Part shown: one piece after another, positions 8,521-17,886 of the stretch
How positions within the stretch are numbered: position 1 is the stretch's first letter
How the letters are laid out: the number at the start of each line of letters is the position of its first letter
DNA from: PFJX01 sp964466195
GTDB lineage: Bacteria > Pseudomonadota > Gammaproteobacteria > Burkholderiales > Thiobacillaceae
Assembly (NCBI GenBank): GCA_964466195.1
Contig: CAYXMQ010000011.1
Coordinates: forward strand, 46,433-110,432
Direction: 5' to 3'
DNA: 64,000 bases
Translations under genes and position numbers: made by a program
Notes under the pieces: model-generated
The model's input: the letters and a program-made list of their open reading frames with translations, nothing else
Databases searched by the model: none
What the model was told of the DNA's origin: nothing

Positions 8521-9297
8521 CTACTCGCGGCCGAGTGCGCGCTCGAACGCGATGCGCCCGCCGGCATGCTGCAGCGTGATCACGGCCAGCCATTCACCGC
8601 CGGCAGGCAGCTTGATCCGCGTGCGATAGCTGCCGTCATCGGCGGCCGGCAAACTGAACACCGTTTGCGCAGGCTGTCCCGGCCGACCGAGTTCCAGGCC
8701 GACCTGGGCCAGCGTGACCGGACGCGCCTGTTTGTCACTGACCAATACTTGCACTTCGCCGGGCTGGCCCGGGTGCAGCGCATCCAGTCCGCGCACTTCG
8801 AGTTGCCAACCCAGCTTGGCCAGTTTGCTCTCCATATTGCGATGCTGAGCAATGGTCTTGCTGGCCTCTTCGCCATGCGCAACCACGCCCGCAAAACCGG
8901 TGTGCACGGTTTTCCCCTGCAGATTGGGCAACAGCCATTGCGCTATGGAAGGCGGCACACCCTTGCCCGCGATATAGACAAACCCGCCGAGGATGACCGA
9001 CAAGGTCACAAAGAAGGCGATCAACAATTTCGGCGCCCAATGCAGCCTGACCGTTGAACCGCCCTTGTTGCCGCCGATCTGAAACAGCAGCAGCGCGACG
9101 GTGGGAAAGGCGACGATGTGCATGGTCAGCACATCCAACCCCGGCCAGTTCGCAACCGCATACGCCATGTAGGCGAAACTGGGCAAGGCTGCCGCAATGA
9201 CCGCAGACCAGAAATGGGGCAATTTGCTGATGCGCGCCGCAGCAAACACGATGGCGGTCAGCAACATGCCGCCGAATATCGAAACAAACAGATTCAT
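8521..9297 (-). CDS. FixH-like membrane protein of the cbb3 cluster, enlarged
   Basis: 258 residues. The C-terminal part (about residues 165-258) looks like the periplasmic FixH domain, ending with the characteristic DDGSYRTRIKLPAGGEWL block and a beta-rich tail. FixH/CcoH proteins help assemble cbb3 oxidase. The N-terminal half is unlike ordinary FixH (about 160 residues, one membrane helix): four hydrophobic segments are visible at roughly 5-22, 30-49, 53-75 and 88-109. The gene follows ccoG by 11 bases, supporting an oxidase-assembly role. Exact family assignment is tentative. Confidence 0.75.
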   Translation of the reverse strand: MNLFVSIFGGMLLTAIVFAAARISKLPHFWSAVIAAALPSFAYMAYAVANWPGLDVLTMHIVAFPTVALLLFQIGGNKGGSTVRLHWAPKLLIAFFVTLSVILGGFVYIAGKGVPPSIAQWLLPNLQGKTVHTGFAGVVAHGEEASKTIAQHRNMESKLAKLGWQLEVRGLDALHPGQPGEVQVLVSDKQARPVTLAQVGLELGRPGQPAQTVFSLPAADDGSYRTRIKLPAGGEWLAVITLQHAGGRIAFERALGRE

Positions 9298-9308
9298 CGC
9301 GACCTCGT

Positions 9309-10730
9309 TTAGTGGTTGGTGAAGAAATGCACAGGGACAACCACCGTTTCCCCCGAGCCGCTACGGATCAGGAAATCGAAATCATGGACTTGCCGCGCTC
9401 GCACCGGATCCAGCATGACGCTGGCTTGCAGAATCACGCTCTTGCCGTTGCGGATGCTGACCTGATTGAAATTGCCCAATTCCAGCGCCCCCTCGGGCAA
9501 ACCGCGCGCAGCGATGCTGTAGCGCTCTTCCTTGCCCGAGATATTGGTCAGACGAATCTGATAACGATTGCGTATCGTGCCGTCAGACAAGGTTACAAAC
9601 AGCGGCTGCCGAATTTGCTGGATGCTGTGTTCAAAGCTGTGGCGATGGCCCATGTCGTAAACGAGATAAGCGGTCATCAGCACCAAAGACAGGCCATAGC
9701 CCAGCACCTTGAGGCTCTTCCAATGCAGTTTCACCGGACCCGGCACCGGCTGGCTCAGATTGACTTCGGAATCGTAACGAATCAGGCCGCGCGGCCACGC
9801 CATCTTGTCCATGATCGTGTTGCAGGCGTCGATACAAAGCCCGCAGGAGATGCACTTGTATTGCAAGCCATCACGGATATCGATGCCGACCGGACAGACC
9901 TGGACACACAGCTTGCAGTCGACGCAATCGCCATGACCCTGCGCGTTTCGTTCCGGCTGGGTGCGCAAGCCGCTGCGCGCGGAAACCCGGCCGCTCTGGC
10001 CTTCACCGCGCGCCCTGTCGTAATGCACCGCCAGCGTTTCGGCTTCGTACATGACGCTCTGGAAGCGGCCATACGGGCAAATGAAGGTGCAGACATGCTC
10101 GCGCAGGACGCCGGCCGCCAGATAGGTGGAGACAGACAGGGTCAATGTGGTGATGTAGGCCGCCGCCGCCGCCTCGCCCTTGAAAAAGGCGAGCAGCATT
10201 TCCGGCGCATGCGAGAAATAAAGAACGAAGGTGAACGCCGTCCAAAACGACAGCAGTATCCACAGCAAACGGGTCGCGCCCACCTTGAGCAGCTTTTCAC
10301 GCTCGCTCCAGGGGGCTCGGTTCAATCGCAGGCGGTTCGGCCGCTCGCCCTGAATGATGTGTTCAAGCCAGATGAACGCATCGGTCCACAAGGTCTGAAA
10401 ACAGAAATAACCGCAAAAAGCCCGTCCGACCAGCGCCGTCGCAAAAAACAGCAGAACCGCGGCCATGAACAACAGTATCGCCAGCCAGAAAATATCCTGG
10501 GGAAATACGGTCAGGTCGAAGATGAAATAGCGTCGCCCTGGAATATCGAACATGACCGCCTGCGAAGGCGCGTCTGTGCGCGACCAGGGCAGCCAGGGCA
10601 GCAGGAAGTAGACCGCAAAGCCCAACCAGAGAACGGCGGACTTGAAACGACGGAATGGACCTTTTACCGAGCGCGGAACGATAGGGCTGCGCTTGAAATA
10701 GAGTTCGTTGCCAAGGTCTTGTTTGTCCAC
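9309..10730 (-). CDS. ccoG: Cytochrome c oxidase accessory protein CcoG (FixG/RdxB)
   Basis: Membrane-bound polyferredoxin needed for maturation of cbb3 oxidase, thought to act in copper reduction. Several membrane helices occupy the N-terminal half, with CGYFCFQT and the HVCTFICPYGR motif. Two 4Fe-4S ferredoxin motifs follow (CVDCKLCVQVCP and CISCGLCIDACN), then a membrane helix and the C-terminal immunoglobulin-like domain. There is no ATG at the 5' end. I chose the GTG at 10730 because AGGTGA lies just before it (473 aa); a TTG at 10757 (482 aa) has no such site. Confidence 0.94.
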   Translation of the reverse strand: MDKQDLGNELYFKRSPIVPRSVKGPFRRFKSAVLWLGFAVYFLLPWLPWSRTDAPSQAVMFDIPGRRYFIFDLTVFPQDIFWLAILLFMAAVLLFFATALVGRAFCGYFCFQTLWTDAFIWLEHIIQGERPNRLRLNRAPWSEREKLLKVGATRLLWILLSFWTAFTFVLYFSHAPEMLLAFFKGEAAAAAYITTLTLSVSTYLAAGVLREHVCTFICPYGRFQSVMYEAETLAVHYDRARGEGQSGRVSARSGLRTQPERNAQGHGDCVDCKLCVQVCPVGIDIRDGLQYKCISCGLCIDACNTIMDKMAWPRGLIRYDSEVNLSQPVPGPVKLHWKSLKVLGYGLSLVLMTAYLVYDMGHRHSFEHSIQQIRQPLFVTLSDGTIRNRYQIRLTNISGKEERYSIAARGLPEGALELGNFNQVSIRNGKSVILQASVMLDPVRARQVHDFDFLIRSGSGETVVVPVHFFTNH

Positions 10731-10790
10731 CCGTTCACCTGCAAAACTGGCCGGCAAAGCGGGTGTCGATAGTCACCTTGCCAGCAAACC

Positions 10791-10818
10791 AAAAAGAAAA
10801 ACCCCGGCGCGCCGGGGT
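10791..10818 (-). terminator. Rho-independent terminator after ccoP
   Basis: Bases 10801-10818 are a perfect 18-base GC-rich palindrome (ACCCCGGCG arms). On the minus strand a T-rich tract follows (10791-10800). It lies about 80 bases after the ccoP stop and separates ccoNOQP from ccoG. Confidence 0.9.
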
Positions 10819-10895
10819 CATCCCCAACCGAGTTGGAGGAACTACGACTAAGCGAAGCGGCAGCAGTTCAGGCTAGCGGCCCCGATCGGAGCGTT

Positions 10896-11825
10896 TTATT
10901 TGCCGCCGCCCAGTTCATGCACATAAACCGTCAGCAACTTGATCTGCTCGGCATTCAAGCGTCCCTTCCAGGCCGGCATGACGCCCTTGTCCAGGCCGCT
11001 GGTGATGACTTTCCTGATCGCGCCGATTTTCGCCGCATCGTCAGGTAGCCCCGGCACATCGGCCCAGAGCCAAACCTTGTCGGTCAAATTGGCCGAACCG
11101 AACACCGTGCGGCCCTTGGCATTGTCGCCATGGCAATAGAAGCAAGCGGCTGTCTGTGAATGGAACAATTCCTTGCCCTTGGCCGTTTTGGCCGCATCCG
11201 CCTTGCCGCCGGACAGCGAGAACACATAGTTTGCCAACGCGTCGATCTGGGCCGGATCAAGCGCTTCGCCAAACGGCGGCATATAACCATGGCGGCCCCC
11301 GGTCAGCGTTTCGTTGATCTTTTCGTAGCTGCCGCCGTACAACCAATCGTCATCCGTCAGGTTCGGGAAGAAGCCCACTTTCCCCTGCCCGCCGGATTGA
11401 TGGCAACCCGCGCAATTGTCTGAAAAAACCGCTTTGCCGGCGGACAGAATGAAACTGCTCAATTCCGGGTCCTTGGCAATCTGCTCATAAGGCAGGCCAG
11501 CGATCTTGTCGTAGTATGGCTTCTGCGCAACCACCGCTTCCTGGGATTCTTTCAGGAGTTTGGCGCGGGTGTTCCAGTGCCACGATTCTTTCTGGCCTTC
11601 GGCATTGACGTAGGTGATCGTGTTCAAGCCGGGCAGGAAGCCCTTGCCGACCGGCCAGGAGGGATAAACGATCCAGTAGACCAGGGCGAAAACCATCGTT
11701 GCGTAGAACGTATAGGTCCACCATACCGGCAACGGATTGTTCAATTCCTGAAGATCGCCATCCCAAACATGGCCGGTTGTTTGCACGCCTTTCGATTGCG
11801 CTTGGCTTTGAGTGTTGTCAGCCAT
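10896..11825 (-). CDS. ccoP: cbb3-type cytochrome c oxidase subunit III (dihaem)
   Basis: Membrane-anchored dihaem cytochrome c that feeds electrons into the cbb3 oxidase. The 309 residues begin with the CcoP N-terminal domain (DGDLQELNNPLPVWW) and one or two membrane helices, then two cytochrome c domains with haem motifs CAGCH (about residue 138) and CFYCH (about residue 226), each with a later methionine ligand (MPPFGE, MPAW). It is last in ccoNOQP, overlaps ccoQ by 8 bases and is followed by a terminator. Confidence 0.97.
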   Translation of the reverse strand: MADNTQSQAQSKGVQTTGHVWDGDLQELNNPLPVWWTYTFYATMVFALVYWIVYPSWPVGKGFLPGLNTITYVNAEGQKESWHWNTRAKLLKESQEAVVAQKPYYDKIAGLPYEQIAKDPELSSFILSAGKAVFSDNCAGCHQSGGQGKVGFFPNLTDDDWLYGGSYEKINETLTGGRHGYMPPFGEALDPAQIDALANYVFSLSGGKADAAKTAKGKELFHSQTAACFYCHGDNAKGRTVFGSANLTDKVWLWADVPGLPDDAAKIGAIRKVITSGLDKGVMPAWKGRLNAEQIKLLTVYVHELGGGK

Positions 11826-12000
11826 TGGACTTGTCCTTCACTTCGTCTTCATCGTCAAGAAACGGGATGTTCTTGTGCTCTTCCAACTTTTCACTCCGCT
11901 TCCTGCTGCCGTACACCCAAAGCACTATCAGGCAAAAGGTGACAAAAAAGATCAGCAGGCCCAGCGGCTTGGTATTTTCAGGGTGCGAAAACCATTCCAT
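11818..12000 (-). CDS. ccoQ: cbb3-type cytochrome c oxidase subunit CcoQ
   Basis: Small membrane subunit that stabilises the cbb3 complex, typically 50-70 residues. This one has 60: one membrane helix (about 13-30, LGLLIFFVTFCLIVLWVYG) followed by a charged acidic tail, as usual. The start shares one base with the ccoO stop (TGATG) and its end overlaps ccoP by 8 bases, so translation of all three is likely coupled. Confidence 0.92.
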   Translation of the reverse strand: MEWFSHPENTKPLGLLIFFVTFCLIVLWVYGSRKRSEKLEEHKNIPFLDDEDEVKDKSNG

Positions 12001-12746
12001 CAGCGGAACTTCACCAGATCTTCTGGTTTGATCTTGCTGAAGTCGACCATGGTGCCCAGCACTTGCAGGTAGGCGACCACCGCGTCCATCTCGGAAACAC
12101 TCGAACGGTCGCCGTCAAAATTGCCTTCCTGCGCCTGCGCCACCAGATTCTTCAGTGCATCCGGAATATGCAGCGTCTTCGCCACCGCTTCGCCGAACTG
12201 CTTGACGTTGCGCTGGTATTCCTCATCGTTAGCGGAGTAAGGCACGCCGGTCATGCGCAGGGCGCGCAGGCGATCGCCGACATCGGAGACGTCCAGCTTG
12301 TTTTCCTGCAGCCACTGGTAGTTCGGCATCACCGACTCCGGCACCACTGACTTGGGTTTGATCAAGTGCTGTACGTGCCATTCATTGGAATACTTACCGC
12401 CGACCCGGGCCAGATCGGGTCCGGTACGCTTGGAACCCCACTGGAACGGATGGTCGTATTTGGATTCGGCTGCAAGGGAATAGTGGCCGTAACGCAACTG
12501 CTCATCGCGGAACGGGCGAATCATCTGCGAATGGCAGGTGTAACAGCCTTCGCGGATGTAGATATCGCGCCCGCGCGATTCCAGCGGCGTGTAGGGACGC
12601 ACGCCATCCACCTTCTCCATGGTGTCCTTCAGGAAAAATAAGGGCGCGATCTCCACCAGACCGCCGACACTGACCGCCAGCATGGTCAACACCAGCAGCA
12701 AACCGGCGTTGGTTTCGATTTTCTCGTGTTTGAAATTCTTGAACAT
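12000..12746 (-). CDS. ccoO: cbb3-type cytochrome c oxidase subunit II (monohaem)
   Basis: Membrane-anchored monohaem cytochrome c of the cbb3 oxidase, passing electrons from CcoP to CcoN. 248 residues: an N-terminal membrane helix (about 14-36), haem motif CYTCH at 68-72 followed by the family signature SQMIRPFRDE, and a later methionine in PESVMPNY. The open frame extends 66 bases upstream into ccoN, but the ATG at 12746 gives the family start (MFKNFKHEKIE). It starts 19 bases after the ccoN stop. Confidence 0.97.
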   Translation of the reverse strand: MFKNFKHEKIETNAGLLLVLTMLAVSVGGLVEIAPLFFLKDTMEKVDGVRPYTPLESRGRDIYIREGCYTCHSQMIRPFRDEQLRYGHYSLAAESKYDHPFQWGSKRTGPDLARVGGKYSNEWHVQHLIKPKSVVPESVMPNYQWLQENKLDVSDVGDRLRALRMTGVPYSANDEEYQRNVKQFGEAVAKTLHIPDALKNLVAQAQEGNFDGDRSSVSEMDAVVAYLQVLGTMVDFSKIKPEDLVKFR

Positions 12747-12765
12747 AGCCTGATCTCTTTTTGTC

Positions 12766-14214
<1,449 letters not shown>

Positions 14215-14293
14215 AAAGCCTCCTAAGTTACCGCCGCTCCGGAAATATGCCGGGGGTTGATTCAGTGCCGAAAGCCGGCGAAAAAGACGCGGG

Positions 14294-14323
14294 AGTATAG
14301 TGTGCCGCACCCCTCTCCCGCAA
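14294..14323 (-). promoter_or_regulatory. Candidate promoter for ccoNOQP
   Basis: On the minus strand: TTGCGG (14318-14323), 18-base spacer, TATACT (14294-14299), about 80 bases before the ccoN ATG. It lies inside a larger inverted repeat (GTGCCGC 14302-14308 and GCGGCAC 14330-14336). I looked for an Fnr/Anr box (TTGAT-N4-ATCAA) and found none with both halves, which is unusual for a cbb3 operon. Confidence 0.45.
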
Positions 14324-14337
14324 GATTGCGCGGCACA

Positions 14338-14925
14338 TCAGGCCGCTTTCAACAACACGGAAAGATCATGCGCAATATCTGCCGGCGGCGTGGCAAATGG
14401 TAAATAAAGGCGCATACGCCCTTCCGTATCCAATACATAACTGCCGGCCGAGTGGTCGATCAAATAGTCGCTCGCCCCGGGCTCCACATGCGTGCGGTAG
14501 ACGATCCTGAACTCGCGCGCGGCCAGCGCCACTTGTTCGGGCGTACCATGCAAACCCAGATAATCCGGGTGAAAGTAAGGCACGTAGGCTTTCAGGATTT
14601 CCGGCGTATCGCGCTCCGGATCAACCGAAACGAACAACACCTGCACCCTGGCCGCGTCTTCCGGGCGCATCAACTTCATGGCCTGCGCCATGTCGGACAG
14701 CGTCGTCGGACAGACATCCGGGCAATGGGTATAGCCGAAGAACACCACCACCAGCTTGCCCTTGAACGACGCCAAGGTCACGGCGCGGCCGTTGTGGTCG
14801 GTCAGCGCCAAGCTGCGGCCGAACTGCGCGCCGGAAATATCGCTGCCCTTGTTGTAGACCGGCGCCGGCTTCTCGCCGCACCCCGCCAGCAGCAAGGCCA
14901 GCCATAGGACGAACAGGCCACGCAT
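14338..14925 (-). CDS. SCO1/SenC family copper chaperone, lipoprotein
   Basis: Thioredoxin-fold protein that delivers copper to, or keeps reduced, the copper site of a terminal oxidase, on the outer face of the inner membrane. 195 residues with a lipoprotein signal (lipobox LLAGC near residue 17). The copper-binding CxxxC lies in GYTHCPDVCPTTL and the distal histidine in YLIDHSAGSYVL. A GTG at 14931 is an alternative start. It lies 9 bases after the Rrf2 gene and just upstream of ccoNOQP, which fits an oxidase role, although cbb3 oxidases lack a CuA site. Confidence 0.93.
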   Translation of the reverse strand: MRGLFVLWLALLLAGCGEKPAPVYNKGSDISGAQFGRSLALTDHNGRAVTLASFKGKLVVVFFGYTHCPDVCPTTLSDMAQAMKLMRPEDAARVQVLFVSVDPERDTPEILKAYVPYFHPDYLGLHGTPEQVALAAREFRIVYRTHVEPGASDYLIDHSAGSYVLDTEGRMRLYLPFATPPADIAHDLSVLLKAA

Positions 14926-14934
14926 AACCACGAA

Positions 14935-15393
14935 TCAGACCGCGGGGAAGGCGGCAGCCGGCAGATCGGCGAGGCGATATTTGCCGGTCAATACCGCCTT
15001 GCCCAGTTCTTCCAGGTTCATTTCATTGAGCAACGCCAGAATCTTCTTCTTGACCGGAATCCATTTGAAATGCAGCGGGCAGGCGGTCGCGTCGGAACAC
15101 TCCTTCAAGCCCAGAATGCAGCTCTTGGTGAAGTCCGGCCCCTCGGTCAGCAGCAGAATCTGCATCAATGTCGTCTGGTGCATGCCTTCGCGCAGGCAAA
15201 AACCGCCCAGGCGGCCGCGAAAGGAATCGAGCAAGCCGTGCTTGCACAGGTTTTGCAGAATCTTGGCCAAGTAGGCCGCCGGCACATTCAGCCGACCCGC
15301 GATATCACGGTTAAGCACAGGCTCGCCAGCCGGTTGAGTGGCGATGTAAATCAAAGCCTGAACGGCATATTGGCTGGTGCGGGACAAGACCAT
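14935..15393 (-). CDS. Rrf2 family transcriptional regulator, probable iron-sulfur sensor
   Basis: 152 residues with the Rrf2 winged helix at the N-terminus (SQYAVQALIYIATQ, then a helix-turn-helix with IAGRLNVPAAYLAKILQ). Three cysteines in SCILGLKECSDATAC are spaced C-x6-C-x5-C, close to the cluster-binding cysteines of IscR and NsrR, so a 2Fe-2S or 4Fe-4S sensor of nitric oxide or redox state is likely. It is cotranscribed with the sco gene and sits beside ccoNOQP. Whether it is NsrR, RsrR-like or something else cannot be told here. Confidence 0.88.
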   Translation of the reverse strand: MVLSRTSQYAVQALIYIATQPAGEPVLNRDIAGRLNVPAAYLAKILQNLCKHGLLDSFRGRLGGFCLREGMHQTTLMQILLLTEGPDFTKSCILGLKECSDATACPLHFKWIPVKKKILALLNEMNLEELGKAVLTGKYRLADLPAAAFPAV

Positions 15394-15561
15394 ATCTCAC
15401 TCCACTCGAGTTCTATGTCTTAAATAAACGCCGCAATATTCGCACAAAAAACGAGAGATTCGGACAAGTAGGTAGCAAATCGATGCGGGAAAAATCATTT
15501 CAAGCCTCGGCAACACGGCGTTCCCACCGCCCCGAAGCCGCCGCCAGACGGCAGGCTTCGC

Positions 15562-16254
15562 TCAGGACAACAGGCCGGATAATTTCTTAGGGGCAATCAA
15601 TGAGGCCATGGCGCGTGCATCGGGCTGCGGCACATGCGGCAGTTCGGCCAGCAGCGGGCAGCCCAAGCGCGATCGCAACGCAGCCAGATTCTCTTCATAG
15701 GCGGCCATGTCGGGATCGATCCGGTTCGCCACCCAGCCGGCCAGACGCAGCCCGCGCGCAGTGATCGCTTCGGCCGTCAACAGCGCGTGATTCAGACAGC
15801 CCAGACGCATGCCGACCACCAATATCATTGGCAAAGCCAGATGTTGAGCCAGATCGGCGCTGTCGCGCGTCGCCGTCAACGGCACTCTGAAGCCGCCGGC
15901 GCCTTCGACCACCACCACATCGGCCAGCGCCGCCAGCTGCGCATAAGCGTCGACGATGCGCGGCAATTCGATCGACACGCCTTGAATCTCCGCGGCGATG
16001 TGCGGCGCCAACGGCCGGCGCAATAAATAAGGATTCACCCAGGCCGCGTTTGCCGCCACATTCGATGCCGCCTGCAACTGCAGCACGTCCTCGTTGCACC
16101 AGACGCCGTCGATCAGGTCGGCGCCGGCCGCCACCGGTTTCATGCCCACCGCGCGATAGCCCAAAGCGGCGAAGGCATGCAGCAGGGCCGCGCTCGCCAG
16201 CGACTTGCCGACGCCGGTATCGGTGCCGGTGACAAAAAAACCCTGCGCGCTCAT
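15562..16254 (-). CDS. bioD: Dethiobiotin synthetase
   Basis: ATP-dependent carboxylation and ring closure of DAPA to dethiobiotin, the penultimate biotin step. 230 residues with the P-loop variant GTDTGVGKS near the N-terminus, the substrate-region MKPVAAG, and VVVEGAGGFRVPL in the middle. The start overlaps the bioC stop by 4 bases. Last gene of the bioBFHCD operon. The 168 bases before it (toward Rrf2, 15394-15561) hold no gene. Confidence 0.97.
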   Translation of the reverse strand: MSAQGFFVTGTDTGVGKSLASAALLHAFAALGYRAVGMKPVAAGADLIDGVWCNEDVLQLQAASNVAANAAWVNPYLLRRPLAPHIAAEIQGVSIELPRIVDAYAQLAALADVVVVEGAGGFRVPLTATRDSADLAQHLALPMILVVGMRLGCLNHALLTAEAITARGLRLAGWVANRIDPDMAAYEENLAALRSRLGCPLLAELPHVPQPDARAMASLIAPKKLSGLLS

Positions 16255-17156
16255 CGCTCCGGCCTGCTTTTCCGAAACTCGATGATCTGACGCCCGTCGT
16301 CGAGTTTCTGCGCGCCTTCGGCCCAGGCATGGCCATACACCACTTCGTAGCTGGCCGGCAGGCGGTTGTCCCGGCGCAAGGCTTCATAGTTTTGCTGCAA
16401 CTGCCGCCAGACCGATTTCCCCATCAAGCCGGCGCGACGTCCTTCCAACACGGTATGCGCGCCGATCTGTTTGAGGTCACGCAGCAGGCCGGCGAGATCA
16501 GGATAGGTCAGCGTGATCTGCTCCATTTCCATGACCGGATTGCTGAAACCGGCATGCACCAGCGCATCACCGACGTCGTGCATATCGATGAAGCGGTTGA
16601 CATGCTGATAACCATCCAGCTCGGACGAAGCCACACGCAACTCCTTCAGCGTATCCGGCCCGAAACTGGCGAAGATCAGCAGTCCGCCCGGCCGCAGAAC
16701 GCGTCGCAACTCCTTGAAACTGGCCTGCAAACCCGCCACCCCGCCGCCGATCCATTGCAGGGCCAGACTGGACCAGATCATGTCGAAGCTGGCGCGCGCC
16801 AGCGGCAGCTGTTCGATGTCGCCGCAAAGGGCCTGGAAATGCGGCACGTTCGGCATCAGGCGAACGCGCAATTTCTCCCAGACGCTGCCGCGCTGCCGCG
16901 CCAAAGCCTGATGCAACATCGCCTGCGCCAGATCAAGGCCGAGCACATCCGCACGCGGGTAACGCGTCCGCAACAGGCTGCTGCCGAAGCCGGTGCCGCA
17001 ACCGGCGTCGAGTATGCGTTGCGGTTCAAACTTGACGCCATCGAGATGCTCATCGAGACGCCGCGCCACCTCCTGTTGCAGAAAGGCAGCGGCGTCGTAA
17101 TGCGCTGCGGCCCGCTCGAACGAGCAACGAATGGCGCGCTTCACGGCTTCACTCAT
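16251..17156 (-). CDS. bioC: Malonyl-ACP O-methyltransferase
   Basis: SAM-dependent methyltransferase that masks malonyl-ACP so that fatty-acid synthesis can build the pimeloyl chain for biotin. 301 residues; SAM-binding motif I is ILDAGCGTGFGSSLL, followed by DVLGLDLA, and the class I fold continues through WSSLALQW and RPGGLLIFASFG. It is longer than E. coli BioC (251) through a C-terminal extension, common in betaproteobacteria. Overlaps bioH by 8 bases and bioD by 4. Confidence 0.94.
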   Translation of the reverse strand: MSEAVKRAIRCSFERAAAHYDAAAFLQQEVARRLDEHLDGVKFEPQRILDAGCGTGFGSSLLRTRYPRADVLGLDLAQAMLHQALARQRGSVWEKLRVRLMPNVPHFQALCGDIEQLPLARASFDMIWSSLALQWIGGGVAGLQASFKELRRVLRPGGLLIFASFGPDTLKELRVASSELDGYQHVNRFIDMHDVGDALVHAGFSNPVMEMEQITLTYPDLAGLLRDLKQIGAHTVLEGRRAGLMGKSVWRQLQQNYEALRRDNRLPASYEVVYGHAWAEGAQKLDDGRQIIEFRKSRPER

Positions 17157-17886
17157 AGAAAAATGTCCTCAACTCAGCCGCAAACCAGTCCGGATGCGAC
17201 AGGAACGGCGCGTGTGCGGCGCGCTCGTGCATCGCCAGACGCGCATTCGGCAAATGTTCAGCCAGCCAGCGTCCGGCATCCGGCGGGCACAGCATGTCGT
17301 AGGCGCCGTGCACGACCAAGGTCGGACAACGCAATTGCGGCAACACAGCCCGCAAATCCACCGTACGCAACAACTCCAGACCGGCGGCCAGCGTGGCGGC
17401 ATTGACCGCGACGGGCATGCCGTCACGTTGCATCACGCTGCTGCGCAGCCGCTCGATCACCGCCCGCGCCTGTTCGCCGCCGCGCGCCTGCAGGGAAAGA
17501 AAACGCAGCAAGGTCGCCGGGTAGTCTTGGCGCAACGCGCGCGCGAATTCCGCCAGCGCCTCGGGTGACAAACCGTGCGGCCAATCCGACCGACTGACGA
17601 ACGCCGGGTTGGTCGCTACCAGCACCAGACGCGACACCTTGTGCGGATGCCGCGCCGCCAGCGCCAGCGCCACCATGCCGCCGAGCGACCAGCCGCACAC
17701 GTAACTGCCATCCGGCAAGGTCGTTGCCAGCGCATCGGCAAGGGACTCGGCGCTGTAAGGCGAAACCATGGTCACGTCGCCGTAGCCGGGCAAGTCGGGC
17801 GTCAAACCTGCGAACAGCGGCGCGGTTTCCGACCAGATGCCGCCATGCAGGCCCCAGCCATGCAGAAAAACCACCGGCTCAGTCAT
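17149..17886 (-). CDS. bioH: Pimeloyl-ACP methyl ester carboxylesterase
   Basis: Alpha/beta hydrolase that removes the methyl group from pimeloyl-ACP methyl ester, freeing the product for BioF. 245 residues with the nucleophile elbow GWSLGG, the HGWGL oxyanion region near the N-terminus, catalytic Asp in HGAYDMLCP and His in AAHAPFLSHP. The start at 17886 (MTEPVVFLHGWG) overlaps bioF by 8 bases and is chosen over upstream frames by family fit. Its place between bioF and bioC supports the assignment over other esterases. Confidence 0.94.
   Translation of the reverse strand: MTEPVVFLHGWGLHGGIWSETAPLFAGLTPDLPGYGDVTMVSPYSAESLADALATTLPDGSYVCGWSLGGMVALALAARHPHKVSRLVLVATNPAFVSRSDWPHGLSPEALAEFARALRQDYPATLLRFLSLQARGGEQARAVIERLRSSVMQRDGMPVAVNAATLAAGLELLRTVDLRAVLPQLRCPTLVVHGAYDMLCPPDAGRWLAEHLPNARLAMHERAAHAPFLSHPDWFAAELRTFFYE

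Noticed and set aside
9312..10772. 486-codon plus-strand frame over ccoG
   Set aside because: Antisense to a well-supported ccoG with both ferredoxin motifs; shadow frame.
14215..14337. Possible Fnr/Anr box upstream of ccoN
   Set aside because: TTGAT occurs (near 14263) but the second half-site does not match ATCAA at the right spacing.
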